Assembly: GCA_039090855.1 (NCBI GenBank)
Contig: CM077011.1
Location: 38,149,501 to 38,213,500 of the forward strand
DNA length: 64,000 bases
From: Macrothele yani
Taxonomy: Eukaryota > Arthropoda > Arachnida > Araneae > Macrothelidae
Reading direction: 5' to 3'
The notes beneath the pieces were generated by a model. It saw nothing but the letters and a program-made list of their open reading frames with translations. It was not told the DNA's origin and searched no databases. The position numbers and the translations under genes are program-made. Shown here piece by piece: positions 52,055-63,091 of the stretch (within the stretch, counting starts at the first letter, position 1; each line of letters starts with the position of its first letter).

Positions 52055-52660
52055 ATGTACTAGTTTTAAACAACATTCATCCAGAATAAACATCTTATTT
52101 TTACTTTACCCTTTTGCCGTAAATTCTATATCTGCAGTTTTTCATTTTTATATTGTGTATAATATGTGTGAGTGTTTAGGTTCTATTAGCATGCTATCTG
52201 CTGACCTTAACTTAACTTTTGCGTCAGCTAAGTTTAGGCGGAATTCTTGCTACGATTTAGGTGAAACACAACGCGTAATCTGTCCGCAACTTTGAGCAGG
52301 CAATTCCTATACGGGACAGGAAATCCAACTTGGAAGTTGTTAATTCCTTAGATGTTTTCATTTTTTTTTTAACATGTAATTTCCGGAAGTATTTAAAGTA
52401 AACAATATTCCATTGTGGCGAATTGCCGACACATGTGGTTCACGTCCACAGTCGAGGCCGTGGTAATAATTCTTCTGTCCAGCAGAGTGTATCTTTCCCC
52501 CCCTCTTTTTTCTCCTACTTGTCCCAATTCTTTAGCTTTCAAACTCTGTGAAACACTCGTTGCTTCTTGCTTTAAAATGTTCACTAGCAACTGCACATTT
52601 GGCTGTTTTTGGCTTACAATCTTATTTAGTTTTGAATTCCAACCCTCTACACCGTTATCG

Positions 52661-52800
52661 GCCGCGGATGACTTAGTGGTCAACGTTCGTGACTGCTACG
52701 GAGGAATCTCAGGTTCGATACCAGGCAGGCACGAACGCTCTAACCACTAAATATCCGCCGTGTGTCGGATGGGCACGTTAAGCTGTCGGACCCCGGGTAC
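52661..52800. repeat. tRNA-like sequence flanked by inverted arms
   Basis: GCGGATGACTTAGTGGTCAA, then CGTTCGTG at 52664-52690, is mirrored by CACGAACGCTCTAACCACTA, then AATATCCGC at 52729-52758. The enclosed part includes a B-box-like AGGTTCGATACC. The sequence after 52760 (GGGCACGTTAAGCTGTCGGA) resembles a SINE body. Two tRNA-like heads in opposite orientation would explain it. Confidence 0.6.
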
Positions 52801-52932
52801 TGGTCCTCCTGTAATAAATAAGGGCGTCTCCCCCCTTTCTAAATACCTCGCTTCCGTGTCACTTTCCTATCGAGCACTCTAGCCCAAATCTCCTAGCTTC
52901 CTATTTCTAAGGGTGGTTTATGACCTGGGGTC

Positions 52933-53457
52933 TGTGACGTATACTCTAATTTAACTTTCATTTTTAGCTTTTCCTATGTAAATTTGAGTTCGTTCTCCTT
53001 ACCATTTTTCAAACTTAACGTGATATCTTTCTTCTCTCTCACACGAATACGGTTGGCAACACTTGAGGTTTGTGAGAGTGACGTGTGTTTGGTGGTAAGA
53101 ACAAGACGAGAGATTTGTAATATGACTACGCAGCAGCCGTGTATGGGGGCATTGATGGTGAAAAGTAATGATAGTTGTGAATGCAATTTTGTTTAATTGC
53201 AGTTTGAGTTATTCGAATCCTGCGTGTTCTACGTTAATGTCAGTGTTGTGCTTTGTTGTCAAGTGTTATTGTGGATATTAACACAAGTTCATTCCTTATT
53301 GAAGGGCTAATAATCAAGTGCCTAATAATCATCAGCAATAAAGGATTAGCTGTAAGTGGCAACTTCTTGAACTTTATTTGAGTGACTCGTATTTCACTGT
53401 AGGTGAAGTTTTTGATCTATGTAGTGTTTAGTAGTTCAGATTCACCCTAATGCTACA
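52933..53457 (+). mobile_element. solo LTR of the same gypsy-type family, copy 2
   Basis: It starts TGTGACGTATACTCTAATTT and ends TAATGCTACA. GGTC flanks it at 52929-52932 and 53458-53461. The first 170 bp match the LTRs at 51590 and 63544 well (AATACGGTTGGCAACACTTG), the later part less, so it belongs to a different subfamily. Length is 525 bp. Confidence 0.8.
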
Positions 53458-53704
53458 GGTCAGACACTCCCTTCTTAAAATCCTCTACATATGATCCGAT
53501 CTTATCTCTACGCCGTTATTCGTCCTGTGTCTCTCTCTGTCTATAAACATTCCACATTTTGGTAGAAGGGAAAGTAATTCTGGGAAGGGGTGGGTGTTTC
53601 TTACTCATCGCATAACCGTCCGCTAATGCCATTGATTTCATACCCGTCCGCAAACGGCAGCAAACGCCACGGATCAGAATAAGGCACGGGACTTGCTTGT
53701 CTAA

Positions 53705-53835
53705 ATAGTGCTGGCTCTGAACTCTTTCCTGGAATCAGTGTTCCCCAAATAGAGACGGACCACTGCTTATAGCTCTAGCTCTTCGATTTGTTCGTGGTAG
53801 TCGTTAAAACAAACAGAAAAGAAAAAAAACCATCA
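53705..53835 (+). repeat. diverged SINE 3' fragment
   Basis: GTGCTGGCTCTGAACTCTTT, CCTGGAATCAGTG, GAGACGGACCACTGCTTATA and TCGTGGTAGTCGTTAAA follow the order of the SINE body at 7570-7690 with many differences. It ends in an A-rich tail. Confidence 0.6.
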
Positions 53836-54431
53836 CAGAAGTGGTATACGGTTTCCTTATCATGACACTTATACAAAATCGAAAATAAACATTTCCAAGA
53901 GAGTATTCATCCAATAAGCATATTTTTTGGACAACCGAAGTTACTTATTTCCACGATTCTGAAACATTCTGAATGCAGGATATTTTTAAATAATTGACGG
54001 TGCACATTTTTTTTTCACTAGTCTTGTTTCCATCTTCAAAAAAGTTGCATTTTTGACCATACGTTGTACGTTGTGACGTCACTATCGATGTGTTATTAAA
54101 ATGACACTAGGTTAATTGAGTTTGATTAGTTTTCCACTAAATACTGCAAATCTGTATGTTATTTTTTATCCGTTATGTAACGTAACTGTACGTTAACTCG
54201 AAGGGAATGTTCGAGCGGAATACCGCATAATCTCGGATAACGTGATTTGGTGATTGCCCAACTAAAACTTCTGCTGGTAAGTCCAAAGGGAACTGTTATT
54301 TCGCGCTCTAGAGAATTAATTACCCATTTTCTTTTGAGACATGCATTTGAAATCTTATCTGAAAACGCCGTTTTGGGAGGTGTCTCTTTAAAGCAACTGT
54401 GCATTCTGCACACTGTGGAAACTTCCTTAAA

Positions 54432-55048
54432 GGGACCGTCCATAAAGTACGTCCGAGATTACAGGGGGAGGGGGGTTACTGACAACCGGAGGGGGAGGTT
54501 TAATAATTCGGACACCCAGCGGCAAAAATATAGTGGATGGTATTTCTTCGTTTTGTTTTCTCTTTTTTTTCTTCTTTTAATAGAAAAAAGGTACGAAATA
54601 TTTCAGATTTCTGATGATATTTAGCTAAACCAGAATAATAATATTAAGTTCTCGTATTTGTACTACCAAATCTATCGTGTTTTGTAAATGGTATGATCGG
54701 CAGTGTTGCAATCTTGAATGTGTGCGTTCATTTGTAGATCTTTATTTCAGAATGATAAAGTTCGGGTAGCATTTGGGAATAAATTAATGCATAAATAATA
54801 AATACTTTCTGAAGCAAACGTGTAAATATATGGAAGATTTCTTTAAATAATTACATGTTTTCTTTCTGCTTCTCAATAGACCTCTAAAAGCAGTCTTCAA
54901 AAATAAAGGGGGGTTCGGGAATTAGGACGTTTTGAGAGAGGTGCCATCAACCGGTTATTGAGAGAGGTGCCATCAACCGGACAAAATGTGATATGGGGGG
55001 GGGTCTGAAAATAGTAAAAAATCACGGACGTACTTTATGGACGGCCCC
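54432..55048. mobile_element. non-autonomous TIR element (MITE)
   Basis: Left end GGGACCGTCCATAAAGTACG (continuing TCCG) and right end, inverted, GGGGCCGTCCATAAAGTACG. About 617 bp. No coding sequence. Inside is a direct repeat of GAGAGAGGTGCCATCAACCG at about 54935 and 54960. The target duplication is unclear (AAA on each side at most). Ends of this type are widespread in invertebrate genomes, but I cannot give the superfamily. Confidence 0.8.
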
Positions 55049-55049
55049 A

Positions 55050-56526
55050 AATGGCAAGCGTGTTTCCAAGGCTTTGGAAACGAATGCACATCCTGTTCGA
55101 ATTCGAAACTCTAACAGCACAGAGCAGGATTTTGTAAAATGAAACTCGGAATCCGATGGGAGCAAAAGTCTTACTCAGATCACATGACTCGGGGACATGG
55201 AACCTTTATCATTGTCTGCTGAAACCAATGTGTGACCCATTTCCTGTCAGCGGGAAGAGGGCACAATAGAAAGGCTGCGAAATGTGTAGTTATTGATCAA
55301 GTTTCAGTGTTTTCGTACCTACTACGCATTCGCCATTTAGTTTCCTTTTACTGACTACCTGTGGCGCCGACTTCACCAACTTATTGGGGGGCGGGGGTAG
55401 GTCTGAAGTGATCAGACGTGGCAGGGCGTGACAGGGACATATGTGTTCCTTCCATTTTCAGAAGAAAAAATAAAAAAAAAAGGCAAAAAGATAAACTATG
55501 AGATTCGCCGTATAGGCTATTTTAAAATGCAATTGTAATTGCTCGTGGGCAAATGAACAAGGAAACAGAAATATTCTTTTGCTGAATATTTATATTTTAA
55601 AAAATAAAATTCAGCTTGTGATTTTATAAAAATATACAGAAAAATTTTATTTCCAAACGTTTACAAAACAAAAATTAGAAATTAGCGCTGTTACTCTAAC
55701 AAAAAGAACGAGAAGAACATAAATAAAGGCGTTAGAGAGATTATACGTTCCGCTTTTTCTTTAACAATTGCTTTAAACATTTACCACTTATCACGAGAAC
55801 ATGTTAAACACAATACGGGGCAGGCAATCAAGTTTCTTATCAAATTTGCAATGCTGAATACGGGAATAAAGTTTTTACTTATTTTTTTATTTATTAAATT
55901 TTCGCATTGTCGCCTCGTAAGGTCGATCTTATAAAGGAAAGAAATGCTTCTTTTTTTTTTTTTTTTTTTTGCAACTAGCACAGCACAGAATTGAATGGAA
56001 AAACATTTTTCTCTATAAAAATATTTCAACTCACGCATTTCTAAAATGACGTACAAAAACAAAAACTTATTTGATTAAACAAGATAAAAAAGATTAAGTG
56101 GACACTGCCCCCAGTAAAATCGTTAGGGAGGCAACAAGATTCACTTTGCCCCCCAATAGTCGGCGTCTATGTTGCCCACCTTCTTAATTTCTCACTAAGA
56201 TTTTCCCACTACAATACAATGTCTACACTTCCATCTTTCTCAATAGAAAAGGATAGGCTATTTTATTTTATTTATTTTTTTTTTGGAAAAAACTGAGAAG
56301 CATATCTACCGGAAATAACGTTGCGTGGATGCGTCTCATTCCCCTGTTATTTGTTTCCCATCTCCATTATCTTCAAAATTCCCCATATGATTAAATTTCT
56401 ATCTGGCTGAGTTCCTTCTGCTATGGTGCTATTGGCTTAAGGGAGGCACGTATCCAGGATTCGGAGGGGGGAGGGGGAGGAGGGGGGGAGTCCAAGTACT
56501 AACAAAAACTAAGAATAATTTGTATG
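55050..56526. other. unassigned DNA
   Basis: I see no gene. The stretch is AT-rich with a T run at about 55951-55970 and a G-rich run at 56463-56490. Confidence 0.45.
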
Positions 56527-56877
56527 TACACTATATTGACAAAACCCACCGTACACCTAGAAGAGAAACACAACATAACATTTATTGACATACATTAACC
56601 ATACATGTCGGTCCACCTTTGGCCTTAATGCATGAACAGACCCTTCGAGACATGCTTTCGATAAGGTTTTGGAACACGGCGATAGGTATGCGCTTCCATT
56701 CAGTACATAATGCTGCCGTTAACTGTTGCTTAGTAGTAGGCCTTGGTTCCAAAATTCTTATGCAGCGTTCTAATTCATCCCATACGTGCTCTATGCGATT
56801 AGGATCAGGGCTCTGTGCTGGCCAGTCCATACACGATACGGAATTATCGTCAAACCACGCCGTAACAGTCCTTGCTT

Positions 56878-58628
56878 AACTGTACAAGACCTCACTAACT
56901 CGGATCTATCCTGGCGCCCTCTCTCTGGCCTCCCCCTGCTATTCTCTCGTCCCCATCCGCCCATTTGGTCTATGACTCTCTGCTAACTGCACTTCTTTCG
57001 CTTTTCCCTGATCTTGTCTCCCCCACCGGTCTCGTCTCTGTCTTTTCTGCCCCTCTTCCGCTGCCGTTTTTCCTCCGATTCACAAACTCAGTTCTTCCTC
57101 TCTCCTCTCTCTCCTCTAAATCTCTTTATCGTTTTCTAGTGCACCTTGCCACCCCTTCACCGCTTTCTATTCTGGAGGTTCCCCCTGCTTCTCTTCCTCT
57201 TGTCTGGGCCGCTGCCCCTCTTGAAATTAATACCCACTGGCTCTTTTTGCATAATCGCCTTCCTGTTCCGTATTTTCTCTTTCGCATGTCTCTTCTCTCC
57301 TCCCCTCTCTGCTCCTTCTGCGCACAGGAGGCAGACGTTTCTCACGTCTACCTTTACTGTCCCATCCTGATGCCTCTCCTCCACCAGGCTTTCCGGATTG
57401 CCAGTCGCTCTTGTTCTCAAGATCTTCCGTTCACTGCCTACAGACATCTTCTTCTGCGGGCTCATCCACCTACAACTCTTCCTTCAGTATGTGCCTATCT
57501 TTTCGTGCTGGTTAAACACGTTATTTACGTATACCTTCAACAACTCCGCAGCATTTCCTCGCCGGTCTCTTTACACCAGGCCAGTATTTTCTCTTTACAC
57601 CTGTTCCGTATTTTCTCTTTCGCATGTCTCTTCTCTCCTCCCCTCTCTGCTCCTTCTGCGCACAGGAGGCAGACGTTTCTCACGTCTACCTTTACTGTCC
57701 CATCCTGATGCCTCTCCTCCACCAGGCTTTCCGGATTGCCAGTCGCTCTTGTTCTCAAGATCTTCCGTTCACTGCCTACAGACATCTTCTTCTGCGGGCT
57801 CATCCACCTGCAACTCTTCCTTCAGTATGTGCCTATCTTTTCGTGCTGGTTAAACACGTTATTTACGTATACCTTCAACAACTCCGCAGCATTTCCTCGC
57901 CGGTCTCTTTACACCAGGCCAGCGCAGCACTTTTGTGCCATTTTCAAGATCGATTGCTTTCTCGACTCCGCCTGGAGTACCAGTCGGCTTCTTCCAGTCG
58001 TCGAGAAGCCACCTTCTATGCTACCTGGGCGCCGGCCGCTCCATGGTTTGCGATTGATTCTGGACTGCTACACCTATCAGTACCCTAGGACATTCTACAC
58101 CTCCTTTGCTGAGTTCCGTGGCACCCTGGTGGCCCTCCTCCACTCTACGACTCGTGCAATCCACATTACCGTTGAATTGTGAATGCTAATGCCATCTCAG
58201 TGTATTTTCATGCTTACTCGTGTACATTACTTACTTTCACCCCGCCTGTATTATGTTGCTTTGGTGCCCTCGTTAAATAACTTGCACAATTGTGCACGCT
58301 GTGTTTTTATCTCATGTATGAAATGTTTTACCTTCACGGCGATGTTTGTGCTGTTCTTTTTCTAATTGTGTACTATTGTTTCGCCTGTGTTATCCTGTAA
58401 ATCATGCCCAGCCAATGTCATGTGACACGATGTGTTTCTCTTTGTCACTTCTGCAATTTTTATTCAATAAGCTTTGCTTGCAGCATTTGTTATTCATCCC
58501 CATTGTCATTGCAGTGTATATAAAATCATGTTTTTACCAGTTTTGTATTTTTCCCAGTGAGACGCCCAATACTGTACGTCTCCCTCTTATGTTTTCTTAT
58601 GATAAATTAGAATAAAGCGATTTTGAAA
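56878..58628 (+). mobile_element. 5'-truncated LINE nested in Tc1-B
   Basis: Inserted between CCTTGCTT (56870-56877) and CCTTGCTT (58629-58636), which is a single copy in Tc1-B copy 1. It contains the C-terminal end of a LINE protein and a 3' untranslated part ending AATAAAGCGATTTTGAAA, with no A-tail. Because the short copy at 50.9 kb is also followed by CCTTG, the exact 3' border is uncertain. The internal segment 57263-57600 is duplicated in tandem (338 bp). Confidence 0.82.
56965..58088 (+). pseudogene. LINE protein C-terminus with CCHC knuckle, duplicated and frameshifted
   Basis: The end of a LINE ORF2-type protein. The segment HWLFLHNRLPVPYFLFRMSL is followed by a C-x2-C-x7-H-x4-C zinc knuckle (CSFCAQEADVSHVYLYC), which many LINE proteins carry after the reverse transcriptase. 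The last part reads LCHFQDRLLSRLRLEYQSAS and ends at 58088. A 338-bp tandem duplication (57263-57600 and 57601-57938) repeats the knuckle and shifts the frame. The RT is absent. The knuckle and the HNRLP motif fit the L1/Tx1 side of LINEs better than RTE; that is an inference. Confidence 0.65.
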
Positions 58629-59326
58629 CCTTGCTTTATGGCTAGGTGCGTTATCCTGCTGGTACCAAGGCTCGGTTCCATAGTATTGCCACAGAGCTGG
58701 TAGGGCATAATTGTCCAGAATATCGAGGTAGACGTGCTGGTTAACAGGTTTGTCCACGATAACCAATGGGCCGGTACCATACCACGAAAAACACCCCCAC
58801 ACGAGTACGCTGCCAGCTCCAAACTTGACCGTAGGAACAGTACACTGGTAATTAGCCTTTCCCCGGCTGCCGCCATGCCCACGCACGGCCATCAAACTGA
58901 TGGTTCGTATATCTGCATTCATCAGTTCATAGGACCCGTTTCCATTGATCTACGGTCCACGATAAATGTTCTTTACACCATGCTAAACGACGAGTAGCAT
59001 TCCGAGTGGAGATGAAAGGATTACGAGCCGCGGCGCGATCACCGTAACTCATGGGATGAAGCTCTCTGTCAAAGGTACGTGTACATACCGAGGTTCCAGC
59101 ATTTTAACTCACCTGTACACTGAGGTCTTGTGCAGTACTACGTCGATTAGCTGTAAAGAATCTCCTGCGGCTTTGACGTCCTGTATCACTGATTTTCTTT
59201 GGTCTGCCGGTACGTTTTGCTGCTTAAGGCACGCCATGCATCTTCCACTTCTTCAGTATATCCAAAACAGTTGACTTGGGTATGTTAAAACGCCACTCGG
59301 TTTCTCTTATGGACAACCAACTAATA

Positions 59327-60503
59327 CACTGAGTGGCCACTTTATTATGACCACCGGACAGCTTTAAGCAAATGAGCTATGGCTGCACGCTGTTGCCACC
59401 AGAGGGCGAGGCTAGTACAAAAAGGGAAAGCTTAGTGCTTGCCACAGTAGTAGAAGTGATTTTTGATTGATGAGATGGGTAAAAAATGCGATTTCACGGA
59501 CTTTCAACGTGGGATGATTGTAGGAACTCGGAGCCATGGAGCGAATATCACCGAAACCGCCGCATTCGTGAAATGTTCCAGAGCAGCTGTTGTTAAATAA
59601 AGTGTTTAAAGACTGGACTGTCAGCCAAAGAACTGGGTCTCTACGTGCAATGTGTGGTCGCCATTGACTAGTGACTGCTCGTGCGGAACGGAGAGTGTCC
59701 AGACTGGCAACAGACAACAGAAGGGCAACAGTGCAGCAAATTACAGACCATCTTAATCAAGGATCCCCTCAAATGATCTCTGCACGCACTGTTCGCCGTA
59801 CACTGCATCGGATGGGATATGGCAGCCGAAGGCCTGTTGGAACACCTTTGCTGTCTGCAGTTAACAAGAGAAAACGTCTCCAGTTCGCACAGGAGCACAA
59901 GGATTGGACAGTCGATAATTAGAAACAAATTATGTGGTCCGATGAATCACGTTTTCAGTTGCACCATGCCGATGGCCAAGTGAGAATTTGGCGGAAACAG
60001 CACAAAAGGATGGACCCCAAATGCATTGCTACGACCCTTCAAGCTGGTGGAGGCAACGTTATGGTTTGGGGAATGTTTTCCTGGCTTGCTTTGGGCCCTT
60101 TAATTCGTGTTGATCAACGTCTGACTGCCATATCATATCTAAACATCCTTGCGGACCAAGTGCATCCTGTCATGTGGATGGTTTATCCCAATGGGGATGG
60201 CTGCTTTCAACAAGATAATGCGTCCTGCCATAGTGCTCGTATTACACAGGATTGGTTTCAGGAACATGTCGGTGAGTTTACTTTGCTTAGGTGGCCCCCA
60301 CAATCTCCAGATCTCAACCCCATTGAGAATTTGTGGGATGAAGTTGGACGAGCCATCAGACAGCTGGATCCACAGCCCTGCAATCTCACACTCCTGGAAA
60401 GTGCTATTCATCAAGCATGTTCTCAGATTCCACAAACCACCTATCAACATCTAGTGGAGTCCATGCCACGAAGAATCGACGCAGTATTAAAGGCAAAAGG
60501 TGG
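59327..60503 (+). mobile_element. Tc1-A copy 2, right end missing, nested in Tc1-B
   Basis: It starts with CACTGAGTGGCCACTTTATT after TA at 59325-59326 and matches copy 1 closely up to GGCAAAAGGTGG. The last ~30-75 bp with the right inverted end are gone, and Tc1-B resumes with TATAAC. It can no longer be excised by a transposase that needs both ends. The 5' part contains CCACCAGAGGGCG at about 59396. Confidence 0.9.
59475..60503 (+). pseudogene. Tc1-A transposase copy 2
   Basis: The start at 59475 (MGKKCDFTDFQRGMIVG) is in frame here, unlike copy 1. A stop near 59595 and a second near 59920 break the N-terminal part. From 59932 the frame is open: MWSDESRFQLHHADG, FQQDNASCHSARITQDWFQE, and SPDLNPIENLWDEVG, so D, D and E are present. 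TYQHLVESMPRRIDAVLKAK follows, where copy 1 has a stop. The last residues are cut off with the missing end. Comparing both copies shows each is broken at different places. Confidence 0.88.
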
Positions 60504-60999
60504 TATAACACCCAAAAATCTTTCCTTTCTCAAAGTCAGTTCTCTTCCGCCGCGACATTTTCACTCAAGCTCACAGTGCGATATGATCGCGGTCAGCTGC
60601 AGACTTGTTTTCATACCGTTTGCAGCTGTACCGTGCATCATAGCAACGCGACCGATCCATTCATTTGCTTTTGAAGGGGTGTCCGGTCACTTTTGTGAAT
60701 ATAGCGTATGTATGCTGTGTTTTGTATTGTAGCATTTCACTTTCATCTGCCGTAAATTCCCACGGTTTTTCTTATTTAAACTATACACACGCTTTGCAGA
60801 AATTGAACAGCAAAAGCAGCATTCAGGATAAGTGCTATTGCGAAATCTTTGTAGTAAGTTCCAAGAACAGAAATGACATTCTCAAATTTCCCGGGGACAG
60901 CAAGCACCTCTCTCTTGCTCCCCATATGGGCGCCTATGCAAACACAATAGGAGGAGTCTGGCTCAAGGCAGTTAAAAAAACAAACTTGTGCAGGCTTTC

Positions 61000-61049
61000 A
61001 TCCAGTAGTGGATTGATAATGGTTGACAATGATGATGATGATGATGATG
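61000..61049 (+). repeat. RTE 3'-end fragment with (TGA)n tail
   Basis: CATCCAGTAGTGGATTGATA, then ATGGTTGACAATGATGATGA matches the last ~25 bp of the RTE coding end plus its tail at 39.34 and 49.82 kb. Extremely 5'-truncated copy. Confidence 0.75.
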
Positions 61050-61120
61050 GTATGTACAAGGTGCCTTACTCGTGTATGTACAGTTGCTTTACCCAAGTTT
61101 TTATTAATAACATCGTGAAT

Positions 61121-61440
61121 AATTACAGTAATTGAATGGTATTTCGGTAAGAACATACTTTCATCCACGGAAAACAGAACCATATCATAAGAGATGTTCA
61201 AAGTGTCCGCCCTGTGCATCGAGACAGGCTTCAACACGAGACTCCATATTTCAGAATAATTGCAGTAATTGAATGATATTTGGTAAGAACGTACCTTCAT
61301 CCATGGAAAACAGAACTATATCATAAGAGATGTTGAAAGTGTCTGCCCTGTGTATCGAGACAGGCTTCAACACGAGACTTCATATTTCGGAAAGTTCGCG
61401 CCACAACTCCTGCGTAATCGCTGCCACATTAAGATTAGCC
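61121..61440 (-). pseudogene. transposase C-terminus in a 136-bp tandem duplication
   Basis: Two units begin at 61121 and 61257. Each contains, on the minus strand, the end of a DDE transposase (RVEACLDTQGRHFQHLL) followed by GTTCTGTTTTCC and TGGTAAGAACGTACC. Only the second unit continues upstream into AAITQELWRELSE. The peptide resembles the C-terminus of IS630/mariner-like transposases. It also truncates the gypsy-type element on its right. Confidence 0.7.
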
Positions 61441-61756
61441 CATGCTCAAAATCAAGCGTAAGTTTAAATATTTTAATAAGATCCACCACCAGAAGGCAAT
61501 CAACGGGTAAATCTTTAATCTAGAAGAAAGTGTGTGAAAGTTGAACCTTGCCAATCTTGACAGGTAAATGAACTGAGCCAGAGATTGAAAAAATATTATT
61601 GTCGGCACCTCGCAGACATTGCTGGGAGGGCTCGACACAAGCATTGGGAAAAGTTGTAGTACAGAAATCAAAGTTTAAAGTAGAAATGTCAGACCCAGAG
61701 TCGTTTTTAGTGGATATCACCACTTTACCCAAAGTGACAAGAATATCAGGCAACTG
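61441..61756 (-). pseudogene. retropepsin-like protease remnant
   Basis: The aspartic protease that would cut the polyprotein. The active-site-like KNDSGSDISTLN (Asp-Ser-Gly) is followed by IFSISGSVHLPVKIGKV, a TAG at 61518-61520, and in the same frame IKDLPVDCLLVVDLIKIFKL, which matches the C-terminal hydrophobic motif of retropepsins (usually ILG-D). It is broken by one nonsense codon and then truncated at about 61441. Confidence 0.65.
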
Positions 61757-62258
61757 CGGAGCTTGAATGGTTAAAATAAGATACTTGAGGTTTTCAGAAA
61801 TACAAGGAGATAGAATCGAACCATCTACCTCCTGTGGAAATTTAAATTGGAGTGAATTTGATTACCATGTCTTGGTTGACTTTGAAAATTTGCAGAAGCA
61901 CCAGAACGTGCTGAGTTGTAATAACGTGCAGGAGATGCAGCATTAGTATCACTAGGCCTGTCTTGCCCCCCAGCACGGTGTTTTGGATATGTCTAGTCAA
62001 CCGGGTAGTAATTATCCCGGGGACCAGAACTTTGGCTATTATTCTCATTCACAAACGAAAAGTGAGGATGTCGCACCTCTGGTGCCCGTCGATGCGGCGG
62101 AACGTATCTACTCTGCTGATAAGAATTTTCCACTCTTGACTGATAAGCAGCCTGTCTGGGCTGATTAAAATATTATCCTTGCTGAGGAAAGTTCTGTTTA
62201 GGCTGCTGATACTTATGGCTTTGAAGAGAAGGTTCTTGGATATGCCTATAGGTTGGCG

Positions 62259-63046
62259 TTACTCTTGGACCTGAGGTAATGGGTTCTGTGAAGATTGCCC
62301 TTTGCTGTGCCGTTGCTCAAAAACTCGGATGAGTTTCAGGCACTCGTGAACGGAGACAGGACGTGGAACTTCTAAAAAATCGTGCAGGGAAGGGTCCAGC
62401 TGCTGTAATAAAGTATCAATAACGCCAGACTCGACTGCAACGGGATCCCATAATTTATAAAGCCTAACTGTTTCCAGAGCGAACGAGACGGGACTATCTG
62501 ACGTACGCTGTCTCCTGAAAAACAGTTGTTGAGCAAGGCCGGCCTTATTTGTGCCAAAGGGAAATACTTTCAAAAATTCTGCTCTAAATTGCTGATAAGT
62601 GCCCCCTGGGTTCATCCGACGCCACTGTCTGTACCAGACCTTGGCAGTGTCTTGGACACATGCGCCCGCAATAGGTATTTGACAATCTTCAGGAACATTG
62701 TACAAATCGAAGTGATCTTCGAGATCCTCAAGAAACCTAAGCGACCCGCCGTTTCCCCTGAATACAATGGAACCCGCATGGGGTACGTAATGAGCAAGGA
62801 TTTTGCTCCTTCTTACTTAAATTGTTGTTGAGGTACTGCAGTTGAAGTACGCGGCACATGACTTTCTTACCTTGCGTATTCACTATCCGATAAATCTGAA
62901 CCGCAGGCCTCGTACAGAGCTACAGGAGAATTAGGTGGTAGCCTATAATGCTGAGTGCGTGGAGTATTTGTTGTAGAATTATTATGCAAAACATTGTGGC
63001 TATAGTTGTCAGAGAAGAGACCGAGAGGATCCGTGATGTTTGCCAT
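62259..63046 (-). pseudogene. gag remnant of the gypsy-type element
   Basis: Gag forms the particle of the retrotransposon. The likely start is ATG at 63046 (MANITDPLGLFSDNY), 33 bases after the primer-binding site. Two stops (near 62865 and 62815) and a frameshift near 62760 follow. The conserved gag core is open at 62705-62259: YNVPEDCQIPIAGACVQDTA, AKVWYRQW, YQQFRAEFLKVFPFGTNKAG and SFALETVRLYKLWDP, the usual order of the Retrotrans_gag domain. The downstream part to 61860 is Gln/Ser/Pro-rich with stops; I see no CCHC knuckle. Confidence 0.75.
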
Positions 63047-63078
63047 TTTTGTTGACTTCTATAATTCTGTTCGAGCTA

Positions 63079-63090
63079 GGTTCGGGGGCA
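63079..63090 (-). other. primer-binding site of the gypsy-type element
   Basis: TGCCCCCGAACC begins one base after the LTR end CGTTATA. It has the same spacing and a similar sequence as the TRIM site (TGGCGCCCGAAC). Confidence 0.65.
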
Positions 63091-63091
63091 A

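Larger units (their letters stand above)
56582..60558 (-). pseudogene. Tc1-B transposase, split in three
   Basis: The start is at 60558 (ATG in GCGACATTTT, as in copy 1). The N-terminal part is interrupted at the TA in CTAATATAAC by Tc1-A. The middle part (58640-59320) includes the RTISLMAVRGHGGSRGKA and FGAGSVLVWGCFSWYGTGPL blocks and the QQDNAPSHKA block, with Tyr kept where copy 1 has a stop. The LINE then interrupts. The C-terminal part (56582-56830) reads MDWPAQSPDPNRIEHVWDEL, ERCIRILEPRP and ends KAKGGPTCMVNVCQ. All three catalytic blocks can be traced in part. Inactive. Confidence 0.85.
56529..60706 (-). mobile_element. Tc1-B copy 2, carrying a nested LINE and a nested Tc1-A
   Basis: The outer ends (CACTATATTGACAAAA left; CGCTATATTCACAAAAGTGA on the other strand at the right) are flanked by TA at 56527-56528 and 60707-60708. 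The Tc1-B parts are 56529-56877, 58637-59326 and 60504-60706. Together they are about 1.24 kb, the same as the uninterrupted copy at 43.7 kb. The two insertions are therefore younger than this element. Confidence 0.92.
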
